A stretch of DNA of 64,000 nt from Chitinophaga sedimenti (lineage in GTDB: Bacteria; Bacteroidota; Bacteroidia; Chitinophagales; Chitinophagaceae): NCBI RefSeq assembly GCF_023156195.1, contig NZ_JAKUKA010000001.1:5891501-5955500 (forward strand), written 5' to 3'. This document shows, piece after piece, positions 38,715 to 49,346 of the stretch. Positions within the stretch are counted from its first letter, which is position 1; each line of letters begins with the position of its first letter. A program made the translations under genes and the position numbers. The notes under the pieces were generated by a model. The model had not been told where the DNA came from. It saw only the letters and a list, made by a program, of their open reading frames with translations, and did not search any database.

Positions 38715-40108
38715 ACTTCTGCCACTGGTGGTGGAAAGAACTTCCTCTCTGCCAGGCTTCCAATCACCATGGCCGCAGTGCTTGCCAGCAATCCCACCAT
38801 CAGGGAAGGTATTTCACTATTGAACCATTCCGCTAAAAAGTAAGCCGCCGTACCCGCCAGTATCGAAGCTATGGCGCCTGCATTGGTGGCTGCTTTCCAG
38901 TACAGTCCCGCCGTTAACGGCACAAACAACGACACCAGGCTCAGGATGGACGAGGCCCCCACGAGCTCATAAATATTACCGTTCCCCACCGCCATGAACA
39001 GCGATAAAATAGATACGGCTACTACCGACAGGCGAATAATGAAAAGGAATTTTTTATCAGAGAGCTCTTTGAAAAACGGACGGATAATATTCTCGCCCAA
39101 AACCGTTGCCGGAGCGAGTATTGCGCCGCTGGTCGTGCTCATGATGGCGGACAATAATGCGCCAAAGAAAAGTATCTGTATAAAAAGATTGCCGTGTTGC
39201 AGCACCATCGTTGGTAAAATGCCTTCCGGATCTTCGTGGAACAGGGCGGGGTACAGGATGCGCGCGCAAAGTATGATCAGCAGCGGTAGCGAGCCAATAG
39301 TAAAATACATCAATGCACCGAGGAACGATGAACGTACCGCTACCGTTTCACTTTTGGACGACATCAACCGTTGAAATACATCTTGCTGCGGAATGGAGCC
39401 AAGCCCGATCGTCATCCACGCTGCGAGGTAACGCAGCCAGTCGCTGAAGTTACGGTCGGGGAAAAAGCGGAAATACTGCGGGGGCGTTTTTTCAATGACC
39501 GTTGATATACCGCCTGCCTGGTTTACCACGATAATCGTAATAATGATCAGCCCTGCGATGATCATGATCGTTTGAATAAAATCTGTTACAGATACGGACC
39601 ACATACCGCCCATATAGGTGTACGCCATCACCAGTCCGCCGCTCGCGATCATTGCCACGGTTTGATCAATGCCCATTACTTTATTGACCACGATGCCCAT
39701 GGCCACGATCTGTGCGGCGATCCAGCCGAAATAGGAGGGCACCATCAACAAGGCGGATACTAGTTCTGCCTTACGTCCGTAACGGATGCGAAAGAAATCG
39801 CAGAAGGTGAGAATGTTGAAACGGTAAAGTTTGCGGGCATAAAACAGGCCCACTAATACCAAACATAAAGATGCGCCGAACGGGTCCTCCATCACGCCGA
39901 GCAATCCGTGTTGCGCATACTCCGCAGTGGCGCCCAGCATGGTTTCTGAGCCGAACCAGGTGGCAAATATTACGCAGGCGCTGATGCCCAACGGCAGGTT
40001 CTTGCCTGCCACCACAAAGTCTGCGGCGCTGTGTACGCGTTTGGCGGCCCAACGGCCGATCAGGATCGTAACAAGCAGGTACAAGATGACGAAGGCGGAA
40101 AGGAGCAT
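38711..40108 (-). CDS. Sodium:solute symporter family transporter, 465 aa
   Basis: Intact, about 13 membrane helices. Signature blocks are ATWFGSETMLGATAEYAQHG (TM2), AQIVAMGIVVNKVMGIDQTV, MAYTYMGGMWSVSVTDFIQT, IPQQDVFQRLMSSKS and GALLSAIMSTTSGAILAPAT, the sodium-site helix. Substrate unknown; it is closer to the proline/pantothenate-like part of the family than to the sugar carriers by feel only. The start codon directly follows the stop of the methyltransferase gene (TAG ATG), so the two are translated together. Confidence 0.9.
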   Translation of the reverse strand: MLLSAFVILYLLVTILIGRWAAKRVHSAADFVVAGKNLPLGISACVIFATWFGSETMLGATAEYAQHGLLGVMEDPFGASLCLVLVGLFYARKLYRFNILTFCDFFRIRYGRKAELVSALLMVPSYFGWIAAQIVAMGIVVNKVMGIDQTVAMIASGGLVMAYTYMGGMWSVSVTDFIQTIMIIAGLIIITIIVVNQAGGISTVIEKTPPQYFRFFPDRNFSDWLRYLAAWMTIGLGSIPQQDVFQRLMSSKSETVAVRSSFLGALMYFTIGSLPLLIILCARILYPALFHEDPEGILPTMVLQHGNLFIQILFFGALLSAIMSTTSGAILAPATVLGENIIRPFFKELSDKKFLFIIRLSVVAVSILSLFMAVGNGNIYELVGASSILSLVSLFVPLTAGLYWKAATNAGAIASILAGTAAYFLAEWFNSEIPSLMVGLLASTAAMVIGSLAERKFFPPPVAEV

Positions 40109-41057
40109 CTATTTGATGATTTTATAACACTTGCGGATGATTTTTCCTTCAAAGTCGAAGGGGATGGTTTGTTTCGTGATATCACGGATAGAGCTGGCAG
40201 CAATGTTCGGCGTATCCAGCTCAAACTTGCGGTAGTTGTTGGAAAAGATGATCATACCACCCTTCTTCGTGGCCAGCAGCACTTTGTTCAGGATGTCCAC
40301 ATGGTCGCGTTGTATATCCGGAAGTCTTTCATGCGTTTGCTGTTCGAAAACGTCGGTGGGTCCAGCACGACGAGGTCGTACGTGTTCAGCTTCAGGGTGT
40401 CGAGGTATTGCAGCACGTCGGCATGTATAAACTGATGCCTGGCCGGGTCGAGGAGACCGTTCAACTGCATATTATCTTCCGCCCATTGCAGGTACGTTTT
40501 GGAAAGGTCCACCGATGTTACCTGTGAGGCTCCGCCGGCTGCGGCGTACACCGAAAAGGAGCCGGTGTAACAAAAGAGGTTCAGCACTTTTTTATCCTGT
40601 GCATCCATCCGCACCATGTGCCGTGCAATGCGGTGGTCGAGGAACAGGCCGCTGTCAGGTAATCGGAAAGGTTTACCTTAAATTTGAGTCCATCTTCCTG
40701 TACTTCAAATTCATACTTTTCCGTATCTCTTTTTTCATATTGCGATTGCCTGTTGGCCTTACGTTTTCGCTGGCGCAGGTAAATCTTTTCGTCGGGCACT
40801 TCCAGCACCCTGGCAATTACTTCAATGCAGGCCTCCAGCCATTCTTCATGTTCCTCTTCCTCCATGCCGTGCTTATGCTGATACTCGGCCACAAATACAT
40901 GGTCCTCGTAAAACTCAATGCTGAAGAGGAATTCCGGCAGGTCGCGGTCGTACACGCGGTAACAGGTAATGCCCTGCCGGCGCGCGGTTTTCTTCAAATG
41001 CCGGAACACTTTGGTAAGCCGGTTCTCGAACATCGGCAATTTGTCGGTATGCTGCAT
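40109..41057 (-). CDS. RlmK-like class I SAM-dependent rRNA methyltransferase, two frame breaks
   Basis: About 316 aa, equal to the C-terminal RlmK part of the E. coli RlmKL fusion: MFENRLTKVFRHLKKTARRQ, CYRVYDRDLPEFLFSIEFYE, then VLNLFCYTGSFSVYAAAGGA (SAM motif I) and LVVLDPPTFSNSKRM (catalytic motif IV). RlmK makes m7G2069 in 23S rRNA. Frames change near 40655 (giving LSDYLDSGLFLDHRIARHMV) and 40310 (giving DIQRDHVDILNKVLLATKKG). The N-terminal RlmL/THUMP half is absent here, so it is a stand-alone version, as in other Bacteroidota. It is followed with no gap by the SSS gene. Confidence 0.8.
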
Positions 41058-41080
41058 AGCTGTAAAAAAACTAAAAAAAC

Positions 41081-41109
41081 GGAGAAAGACGCTGTGACTG
41101 TCTTTCTCC
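41081..41109 (-). terminator. Terminator of the grpE-dnaJ operon
   Basis: GGAGAAAGAC pairs with GTCTTTCTCC around a nine-base loop; on the minus strand it is followed by a T-run (AAAAAAA on the plus strand). It lies 32 bp after the dnaJ stop. Confidence 0.8.
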
Positions 41110-41140
41110 GGTAATTTATCTCGTGTTGATAAGGTGCTGA

Positions 41141-42291
41141 TTAGCTGAAAATGTCTCTCACTTTTTCGAAGAAGCCTTTCTCAGATTTCTCAGGATTCGG
41201 TTTGAAGTTGGTAGAGTTTTGCAGCTTCTCGAGCATGCTCTTTTCGTCGGCATTGAGGTTTTGCGGTGTCCAAACATTCACATGGATCAGCTGGTCGCCT
41301 TTCTCATAGCTGTTTACAGACGGGAATCCTTTTCCTTTTAAACGGAAGATTTTGCCGCTTTGTGTGCCAGCTGGTATTTTGATTTTCGCTTTACCGTCAA
41401 TCGTTGGTACTTCCACTTGTGTGCCGAAAGCGGCGTCGGGGAAGGAGATATGCAGGTCGAAAGCCACGTTCAGGCCATCGCGCTGCAATTCCGCATGCGG
41501 TTCCTCTTCAATGAGGATGAGCAGATCGCCTGGTGCGCCGCCACGTTCGCCGGCATTACCTTTGCCACTCAGGCTCAGTTGCATGCCTTCCTGTACGCCT
41601 GCCGGGATGTCTAGTGACACCATTTCTTCACCGTACTGGCGGCCTTCGCCCTTACAGGAGGTACATTTGTTCGTGATGGTTTGTCCTTCGCCATTACAGT
41701 TCGGACAGGTGGTAACCGTTTGCATCTGGCCGAGGAAAGTTTGGGTTACTTTCCTGACCTGGCCCGATCCGCCACAGGTGTTACACGTATGGAACGCGTT
41801 TTTATCTTTTGCACCCAGGCCGTCGCAGGTATTACAGGGTACATATTTTTTTACCTTGATTTTTTTGTTAGCGCCTTTGGCGATCTCTTCGTAGGTTAAA
41901 CGAATTTTCACGCGCAGGTTAGATCCGCGGGTGCCGCGTCCACGACGCTGGCCGCCGCGACCACCACCGCCGCCAAAGAAGCTGCCGAATATGTCTTCGC
42001 CAAAAATATCACCAGTTGGAGAATATGTCATCCATGTTCATGCCGCCGCCGTAGCCGCCGCGGTTGTTCATGCCGGCGTGACCGAACCGATCGTACTGGG
42101 CGCGTTTGTCCGCATCACTCAACACTTCGTAGGCTTCTGCAGCCTCTTTAAATTTTTCTTCCGCCTCCCTGTTGCCCGGGTTCCTGTCCGGATGGTGTTG
42201 CATGGCCACCTTCCGGTAAGCCTTTGATCTCATCCTGAGACGCGCCCTTGGCTACCCCCAGTATCTCGTAATAATCTCTTTTTGCTGACAT
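41141..42291 (-). CDS. dnaJ: Chaperone protein DnaJ, two frame breaks
   Basis: About 385 aa. The J domain starts MSAKRDYYEILGVAKGASQD; after a break near 42218 it goes on KAYRKVAMQHHPDRNPGN with the HPD motif. A glycine-rich stretch follows (GMNNRGGYGGGMNMDDIFS), then a second break near 42020. The zinc domain has four CxxCxGxG repeats: CNTCDGLG, CNTCGGSG, CPNCNGEG and CTSCKGEG. The C-terminal substrate-binding domain is complete. DnaJ delivers substrates to DnaK and stimulates its ATPase. The first break sits in an A-run where two bases seem missing. It is co-transcribed with grpE, 111 bp upstream. Confidence 0.95.
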
Positions 42292-42307
42292 TGTTGGATA
42301 CTTGTTA

Positions 42308-42326
42308 GCCTGCTCCGAGAGCAGGC
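42308..42326 (-). other. Hairpin in the grpE-dnaJ spacer
   Basis: A perfect 8-bp stem (GCCTGCTC with GAGCAGGC) and a three-base loop lie 17 bp before dnaJ. It has no T-run, so it is not a plain terminator. It could affect dnaJ translation or mRNA processing. Confidence 0.4.
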
Positions 42327-42402
42327 ATTGTGATCTAGTTCTAATAGTTTAATAGCAATCCGGCCTGTACAGTCGCATATTTCTGTCAGATCGTCATATT
42401 TT

Positions 42403-42951
42403 CTATTTACCGACTACCACCCTGGCATGACGGATCAATTTGTCATTAAGGTAATACCCTTTTGCAGCTCGTCAATCACTTTTCCCTGCAAATCCGCCGC
42501 AGGAGCGGGTTTCGGTGATTGCCTCATGTAAGTCGGCATCAAATTCTTTATGTATGGTCTCCATTGGTTTCAGGCCTTTGGAAGACATGGTGCTTTTCAG
42601 TTTATTGAACACCAGGTTTACGCCCTCTTTCACCGCGTTCACGTCAGCCGCCGTATCCAGCTGCTTCTGTGCCCGTTCCATATCATCCAGTACGTCCAGC
42701 ATGGCGATGATTACCTCTTTGTTGGCAGTCTGGATCAGCTCCAGGCGCTCTTTTGCGTTCCTCTTTTTGAAGTTGTCGAACTCTGCTACCAGGCGCAGGT
42801 ACTTGTCGCGCATTTCTGCCGCTTCTTTTTCTGCTTTTTCCAGGTTGCTTTCGTCTGTCAGCGCATCATTCAGGTGAGAAGTGCCACTCATATTCTCATC
42901 CGTGTTAATATCTGGAGTGTTATCCTGTATATCTTTGTCTTTGTCTGTCAT
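42403..42951 (-). CDS. grpE: Nucleotide exchange factor GrpE, two compensating frame breaks
   Basis: About 183 aa. An acidic N-terminus (MTDKDKDIQDNTPDINTDEN) leads to the long dimerisation coiled coil (LEKAEKEAAEMRDKYLRLVA, EFDNFKKRNAKERLELI) and the beta-domain (LKPMETIHKEFDADLHEAIT). Reading then needs one base removed near 42500 and one added near 42455, giving ADLQGKVIDELQKG and the end LIRHARVVVGK. Both events lie within 45 bp and cancel out. GrpE releases ADP from DnaK. A strong promoter sits at 42971-43000. Confidence 0.9.
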
Positions 42952-42970
42952 AATCGGTAATAATTGTCTG

Positions 42971-43000
42971 CAAAGGTACGATGGACAATAATTTTGCCAA
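42971..43000 (-). promoter_or_regulatory. Bacteroidota-type promoter of grpE-dnaJ
   Basis: On the minus strand TTGGC is followed by TACCTTTG with a 19-bp spacer between TTG and the TA. Both match the TTG (-33) and TAnnTTTG (-7) consensus exactly. It lies 20 bp before the grpE start codon. Confidence 0.8.
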
Positions 43001-43076
43001 GCATACGGAGCAGACAATTTGACACGATACGCGAAGGACCTCATTTTTCTTACCTTTGCGCATCGAATTATCATAC

Positions 43077-44247
43077 ATGACGAAAGTTTTTTTAAAGAAG
43101 AAGATACAAAGCCGCGTACTGACCGGGCATCCGTGGATTTTCGGGAACGAAGTAGGGGAGATGGACGGTCCGGTAGAGCCCGGCGATATCGTATCTGTAT
43201 TCACCCATAACGGTATTTTCGTGGGCAAGGGGTACATTAACCCTAAATCCCAGATCTGGTGCGCTTGCTGACGCGTGACAAGGATGAGGAAATTAATGAC
43301 GACTTTTTCCTGCATCGCCTGCAAAAGGCCTGGGAATACCGCAAAAAGCTGGGGTATGTGGAGAATTGCCGCCTGGTGTTTGGTGAGGCCGACGAATTGC
43401 CCGCCCTCATCATCGACAAATTCAATGACTACCTGGTGATCCAGACACTCGCCCCGGGCATCGACCGCTGGAAAGATGCGATCAAACGCGCACTGGAAAA
43501 GATCTTTAACCCGAAAGGCATCTACGAGCGTAACGATGTTCCGGTACGCGAGCTCGAAGGCTTGGAACAGCAAAAAGGCTTTCTCAGCGATCCTTTCGAC
43601 ACCAATGTGATCATCAATGAAAATGGGCTGAAGTTCCATGTGGATATCGTAAATGGCCAGAAGACGGGTTATTTCCTGGACCAGCAGGACAACCGCCGGG
43701 AAATTAAACATATTGTACAGGGCGCCGACGTATTGGAAGCATTCTGTTATACCGGCACTTTCTCCTGCCATGCGGGTCACTATGGCGCTAAAAGCGTGCT
43801 CGGGCTCGATATCTCCGAGAAAGCCGTGGAAACAGCCCGCCGCAATGCGGAGTTGAATAACCTGCAGGACATCTGTAAGTTCCAGGCCGTAAACGCGTTC
43901 GACGTGCTGAAACAATGGAGCCGCGAAGAAAAGAAGTTCGATGTGGTGATCTGGACCCGCCGGCGTTCACAAAAAGCCGCGAGAACATCCAGAAAGCGAT
44001 CACGGGTTACAAAGAGATCAATTTAAGGGGCATGAAATTGCTGAAGCCCGGTGGTTTCCTCGTAACAGCTTCGTGTACCAACCTCGTGCCGCCGTCCCTG
44101 TTCCTCGAAATCATCGATATGGCCGCTAAGGACGCCCGCAAAAAGATCCGCCAGGTAACGTTCCAGACCCAGGCGAAAGATCACCCGATCATGTGGAACA
44201 TCGACAATACCACCTATCTCAAGTTCCTCATTGTAGAGGTATCCTGA
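43077..44247 (+). CDS. rlmI: RlmI-like 23S rRNA (cytosine-C5) methyltransferase, two frame breaks
   Basis: About 390 aa. The N-terminal PUA domain (TKVFLKKKIQSRVLTGHPWI, VEPGDIVSVFTHNGIFVGKG) is followed by the RlmI EEHD region and the Rossmann domain: VLEAFCYTGTFSCHAGHYGA and KKFDVVI then DPPAFTKSRENIQKAITGYK after the second frame break near 43957. The first break lies near 43257. The motif CTNLVPPSLF carries the catalytic cysteine region. RlmI makes m5C1962 in 23S rRNA. An exact -7 element TACCTTTG sits at 43051-43058, divergent from the grpE promoter. I am sure of the family; the exact modified base is by homology. Confidence 0.85.
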
Positions 44248-44256
44248 TAAAAACAA

Positions 44257-44286
44257 AAAGGCCTTCCGGAATGGAAGGCCTTTCTT
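44257..44286 (+). terminator. Rho-independent terminator of rlmI
   Basis: AAAGGCCTTCC pairs with GGAAGGCCTTT around a five-base loop. It lies between convergent genes and could work in both directions. Confidence 0.85.
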
Positions 44287-44312
44287 TATCTATACTATGT
44301 TGTTTGCTGAAA

Positions 44313-44666
44313 CTACTTTACTACGTTGAATTTACCCGATTCTATCAACCCACCCGTGACCTTGTCGCGCAGCTGGAAAATATAGATGCCACCATAGTAA
44401 TTATCCAGTTGAACCTCGTTCTTGGGATTGAGGTTTTTAAAGTGGTCCATTTTCTTGCCCAGCATATTGAACACAATAAGTTCATATCCCTTGCCGTTAT
44501 TATCCTGAATTTCAAAATTCACCTTGGAGGTAGCAGGGTTAGGATACAGCTTAACGACCTTCACCTTCTCTTCCGATCCGGTTGGGCCGCTTTTGATTTG
44601 TGACCAGGCCGGGGCGGCGATGGTACAAAGGATGAGTAAAAGTATAAGGGTAAAGTTTTTCAACAT
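44313..44666 (-). CDS. Small secreted protein consisting mainly of a T9SS type A sorting domain, 117 aa
   Basis: Intact. The signal peptide is MLKNFTLILLLILCTIAAPA. After only about 15 residues comes KVVKLYPNPATSKVNFEIQD, the start of a type A (Por secretion tail) domain, then YELIVFNMLGKKMDHF and GIYIFQLRDKVTGG, and the end ESGKFNVVK. There is no separate cargo domain. It may be a small surface protein, or a remnant that kept only the signal. It has a good promoter at 44674-44705 and is thus probably expressed. Confidence 0.8.
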   Translation of the reverse strand: MLKNFTLILLLILCTIAAPAWSQIKSGPTGSEEKVKVVKLYPNPATSKVNFEIQDNNGKGYELIVFNMLGKKMDHFKNLNPKNEVQLDNYYGGIYIFQLRDKVTGGLIESGKFNVVK

Positions 44667-44673
44667 AGTATTT

Positions 44674-44705
44674 CAAAGATAATGATTTTTTTGAATATTT
44701 GACAA
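44674..44705 (-). promoter_or_regulatory. Promoter of the T9SS mini-protein
   Basis: On the minus strand TTG, a 21-bp spacer and TATCTTTG match the -33 and -7 consensus. The -7 element ends only 7 bp before the start codon, implying a very short leader. Confidence 0.6.
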
Positions 44706-44741
44706 AATAATTCGAACCATAGTTCTATGTAAAAATAACAA

Positions 44742-44779
44742 ACGGCGAGCCAATTTGATGGATCGCCGTCGGTTTTTTT
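44742..44779. terminator. Terminator hairpin between peroxiredoxin and the T9SS mini-protein
   Basis: ACGGCGA pairs with TCGCCGT; T-runs occur on the right for the plus strand and a weaker T-rich tail for the minus strand. Since both flanking genes are on the minus strand, it most likely ends the peroxiredoxin mRNA. Confidence 0.6.
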
Positions 44780-44797
44780 ATAAATTTTAACACGCTT

Positions 44798-45266
44798 TTA
44801 ATTCAGTCCCTCAAGGGTTGTCTTAACTGCTTGAAAATTAGGAACATCGCTGGCTTTTTCCAGTACTTCCGCGTAGCGAATTACACCGTCTTTGTCCAAC
44901 ACGAAGGCAGAACGTTTTGAAACGCCTTTCAGGTCGAGCACAAAATTCTCGTAAATAGCGCCATAAGCAGTAGAGGCTTCTTTATTGAAGTCGGAGAGCA
45001 GGGTGAAGTTCAGGTTCTGCTCTGCCTTGAATTTGCGGGGTAAACGGAGAATCCACGGAAATGCCGAACACTTTGGCGTTCAGGCCATTGTATAAGGAAA
45101 TGTTATCCCTTACTTCGCACAGCTCCGCGGTACAAACGCTGGTGAATGCCATCGGGAAGAATAGCAATACTACGTTCTGGCCCTGCAGATCGCTCAGGGA
45201 AACTTTATTTTTATCAGTATCGTACAGCGCAAATTCAGGTGCTTTAGAGCCAATTTCCAGTTTCAT
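44798..45266 (-). CDS. Peroxiredoxin (AhpC/TSA superfamily), one frame break
   Basis: About 155 aa. Start MKLEIGSKAPEFALYDTDKN; an upstream in-frame ATG adds residues not in the family. FPMAFTSVCTAELCEVRDN holds the peroxidatic cysteine (SVCT) and a second cysteine five residues later. The frame breaks near 45040; reading continues FTLRKFKAEQNLNFTLLSDF, then KRSAFVLDKDGVIRYAEVL. The protein reduces peroxides in the cytoplasm using a thiol partner. The sequence is close to one-domain peroxiredoxins of the AhpE/BCP type; I cannot decide between them. Confidence 0.85.
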
Positions 45267-45318
45267 GATGAATGTTTTTGTAGAATTAACGAATGGCCAT
45301 AAAAGTACAACATTCATG

Positions 45319-46347
45319 TTAAAACCTGGGGCAGTTGGTGGCGTCTAAAGTGGAATTGCGGCTATTCAGGAAGTTTTTGAACACAAATGACAGCTCGAAC
45401 CCGCCAAAGAGCGGCTGGCGCTCCGCAGCGTAGATACGTTTATGTCGTAGCTCATCGCCAGTTCATAAGCACCCATATCTACTTTCACCACTGGCACCAG
45501 CGCATCGTTAACGGAAAAACATGCCGCCATATATACCGTGGTCCGATTCCAATCCCTCGTCATACAGGCTGTACCCGATCAGCGCTCCGCCGATGTATTC
45601 GTTGTAAGTGCCCTGGTGCATCTGGTTATACTGTGCGATCATCCTGAATTTTTCATCCAGTGGAATAGTGATACCCGCGTTAAACGACCATTTCTTGGCC
45701 AGCTCTACACCCTTGTCTCCATAAAAAGAAACTTTAGGGCTGGTTAAATGGTACAACGCTGCGCCTATATAGTACGGCACATCTTCGCCGATCGTGCTGT
45801 TGTAACTAAGGCCCACACCGGCATCGAAGTACGTGTACCCCTGTTTGGTCAGGCGGCCCTCCTCGCCCGTAGGCGCGGCGGCGTCAAAACGGCCATTGGT
45901 GTACTGGTTATTGAAAGTCAGGTGAGTAGGATCAAACTGTCGCTGTACAAAGCCGCCCATCACTCCCAAAGACAAATAGCTGCTCTTATCCGCACTCAGT
46001 GATTTATGATAGTTCACCGCCGGCAATGCTTGTACGGACTGCAATTGTGACTCGCCTGCACGGTCGAACGACATCTGCAAGCCAGTGGTTACATAGTCAT
46101 AGTATTGCCCTACGGGGAACTTCAGTTCGCCACTGAGTGTGCCGGTCTGGTAGGCGGTGGTCATACTGTTCCACTGGTTGCGGTATACGGCCTGCACGCG
46201 CACATCCCCGTTAAAAATACCGATCAGCGCAGGATTTCGGAGAATAGGCGTTTCGTAGAACTGCGACATGTGAATGTCCTGTGCGCCTGCCCTTAGCGAA
46301 GCTGCAAGGCACATCGTTGCTGCCACTATATTCCTCAAGGTTTTCAT
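45319..46347 (-). CDS. PorP/SprF-family T9SS outer-membrane protein 2, two frame breaks
   Basis: About 343 aa. Signal peptide KTLRNIVAATMCLAASLRAG, then AQDIHMSQFYETPILRNPAL, the family start, and repeated barrel strands (YRNQWNSMTTAYQTG, YLSLGVMGGFVQRQFD). Frames change near 45515 and 45380; the end ATNCPRF matches the 'CPxF' ending of the first PorP protein here. The start at 46347 (MKTLR) is preferred to 46356. It lies 20 bp after the PKD gene on the same strand, again forming a substrate-partner pair. Confidence 0.85.
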
Positions 46348-46366
46348 CGGTGTCACTGGTTAAGAT

Positions 46367-49205
46367 TTAGCGTATTAAGGATATGTTGCCTTTCATCTGG
46401 AAAATGTCGTTACTGTCGCAAATCGCCTCTATCATGTATATGTATACATCGTTCTGCAGCTCTTTTCCCTTCATCATGCCGTTCCAGCCGGCGTTAATAT
46501 CGTCGATGTTAAAATGCTCACGTTTAAATACTTCCTGGCCCCAGCGGTTAAAGATGCGCAGGTAGCGGATTTGTTTTACGCCTTTGCCACGAATGTAAAA
46601 GATGTCGTTTTGTCCATCACCATTGGGCGTAAAGCCGGTGGGGATAAACACCACGCTCTGGTCGCACAGCAGGCGCACATCCAGTACATCAGTTTTCGTA
46701 CAGCCTGCGGCGTTAGTCACCGTCATGCTGTACGTCATGTGCTCGCGCGGCGCGGCCGTGGTAACAGGGCAGGTCGCACAGTCGATATAGGTAGCCGGCG
46801 TCCATTGCCATTTTACTACATCGGGGCTGTAAGTAGCATTCAGGTTGATAGTGCTGCCTACGGTCACAAACTGGTTGCGCCCGGCATCCAGTGTGGGAAC
46901 AGGCTTCACATCCACGATTATATCCGCCGTAACGGCCGGGCAGGATTGATCATTTCTTGCTGCCACGGTATACATTGTTTTTTGCGATGGTGTCACGATC
47001 GGTGTGGCAGCACTGGCGCCGTTGATCTCACCCTGGTCAGATGTCCAGGCGTAAAGGCTGGCGCCTGTAGCGCGCAGCTGCACAGAAGCACCGGCGCAAA
47101 CCGCGGTGTCCGCATTCACCGTGAGTGTTACCGCGGGCACTACGGAGATCGCAACGGTATCTGCGGCAGTACAGCCCGCGGCATTGGTGGCGACCGCGAT
47201 GTATTGTGTATCGCGCAGCGGTGTAATTACCGGGTTGGTACAGTTGGTGCAGCCGATGTTGTAGTTGGTGGTCCACTGTAACGGCGCGTCCGTTACTGCC
47301 GGGAGGTTAATGCTCGCGCCCTCACACACTTTGGTGCCGCCGGCGTATACCTGCAAAAACGGTACGGAGTTGATTGTTACCTGTTGTGTTACGGAGTCGC
47401 GGCAGTTGCGCGCATCGGTCACTATCAGTTTTACGGTAAATTGTCCGCTATTGTTGTACCTCGTTGCAGCAGGCGTTTCAAGTGCCGAAACGCTGCCATT
47501 GCCCAAATCCCATGACCAATTGGTAAAAGGAATGCTCGGCGAAGGTTGCGAGGTGTTGGTAAAGTTCACATTTTGTCCCTCGCAAGCCGGTGTATTCACT
47601 GTAAATGCAGCCACCGGCGCAATCACATTCACATGATTTCTTTTGATAACAGTGTCGGCGCAATAAGCCGCATCGTTGTAAGTAACAATCAGGGTATCGG
47701 TATAAGACCCGACAGCGTTAAAGGTTTTAATGATGTCTACCGCCGTGGTGGTGAGTTTGCCGCCATCGCCAAAGTGCCAGTTATAGGCCGTTACCAGCGA
47801 CGAGGAACGTGCACCACGCCAAAAGGTACACTGGTGCCGCGACACACCGTACTCACACCGGTGTTGAAGTCGGCGATAAACACGCGCACGGTCTGGAATG
47901 TAGTGTTTACACAGCCGTTGCCCGCATTACGTACGCTGAGCCTTACTGTGTAAGTGCCTTCGGCAGTGTACACGTGTTGCGGACTGGCTATCGTTTCCAG
48001 CGGACTGCCATCTCCGAAATCCCATTCATAGGTATCGGTGGCATCGCCGATAGCGGTATTGTTAAAAAGGAACAGGCGGCGGTTATTACAGCTGCGCGTA
48101 AAACTGAAACTAGCGACCGATGGGCCTATCTGCACATTTACGGGAGCAGCGTTTACATAACAACCGTTGTTGCCTGCGCGGAGGTTCACCGTCAGGCTGC
48201 CTGTCTGCATAAAATTCCTTGTAATATCAAATTCCGCCCCCGTTCGGGTCACACCATCGCCGAAGTCCCAGCTGTAACTGTTTGCATTGGATGCGGAGGC
48301 CAGCAAGCGCACGGGTGTGGCTGCGCAGGTGTTGGAGGGCGTGGCAGTGAAGCTAACGCCGGTCGGTGGCGTGCCGGTACGGATATGTTGAGCGTAAGAC
48401 CGTGTAGCCGTACAGCCCTGTTGGGTGGTCACGGTCAGGTTTACATTGTAGTTGCCGGAATTCGTGTATATATGACTTACGGTTGGCGTAGCGGTGTTTT
48501 GTGTCTGGCCATCGCCGAAAGTCCAGGCGTAATTGCTTACCGGGTCGCTGTCAATATTGGAAGAAACCGCTGTGAGCGTAGCGTTGAACGGAATGCAACC
48601 TTCGGTGAGGTTGTTCACCAGGCTCAATTGCGGGGCAGCGATCATGATGTACCCGTCTTTCCGTACTGTTTTCGTACATCCCGCTGCGTTAGCTGTCGTG
48701 AGTACCACATCGAAGGTATCAATACTGGTGTATTGATGCGTGACAGTGGCTGCAGCGGTGGTCGTACCGGTACCATCGCCAAAATCCCAGGTGCTTGAAG
48801 TGGCGCCGGGTGTGAGGTTGGTGAAGGTAACCGTGTAGGGGCCGCAGCCGGTGCGGTCGTTGGCGGAAAAGTCGGCGCTGGCCAGGCCATTTACCGTTAC
48901 GGTAGAAGTGATATTGCTCGTCGTTGTCTGGTAATATGCCGTTAGCGTAATAGTATACGTGCCCGCCGTGTTGTAGGTAATCACCGGGTTCTTTTGCTTG
49001 GATGTGCGGCCATCCCCAAAGCTCCGGTATAAGATATGGGACTGCCGGTGCTGGTATTGTTAAACGTAAAAGTCGCCGGCGCACAATTGCTGGCTGGGCT
49101 TGCCGTATAGGTAAACCCGGCTTGCTGACTGAGGGCTTTAGATCCCAGCAGCGTAAATCCCAGCAGGGAAGTGACAACTTTACACATAACCATTAGGTTT
49201 CTCAT
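46367..49205 (-). CDS. PKD-repeat surface protein with T9SS type B sorting domain, two frame breaks
   Basis: About 945 aa. Signal peptide at 49205 (MRNLMVMCKVVTSLLGFTLL), then at least seven PKD repeats with the core WxFGDG (SSTWDFGDGTG, YAWTFGDGQTQ, YSWDFGDGVTR, YEWDFGDGSPL, YNWHFGDGGKL and others). Two Ig-like or HYR-like modules precede the end (CEGASINLPAV, CAGASVQLRAT). The C-terminal FTPNGDGQNDIFYIRGKGVK, FNRWGQEVFKREHF and GNISLIR form the type B signal. Breaks lie near 47815 and 49015. PKD proteins of this kind are large adhesins or matrix proteins. It is followed by a PorP gene and preceded by another PKD gene on the same strand. Confidence 0.85.
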
Positions 49206-49346
49206 AGGTATCCGAGGTTTTTCCGGTTCGGGATAGGTCTTACTGTAATATATGAATTATACAAATATATAATATCGTTACCTGATAACCTCTTTTTTAA
49301 TAATGTTTATTGACAATCAATTTTTTAGGTTGATACATGCCGCCTT

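Noticed and set aside
47809..48798. Long plus-strand frame of 329 codons opposite the PKD gene
   Set aside because: It is antisense to a clear PKD reading and has no domain, start context or composition of a gene. The same holds for 52869-53753 and 46514-47281.
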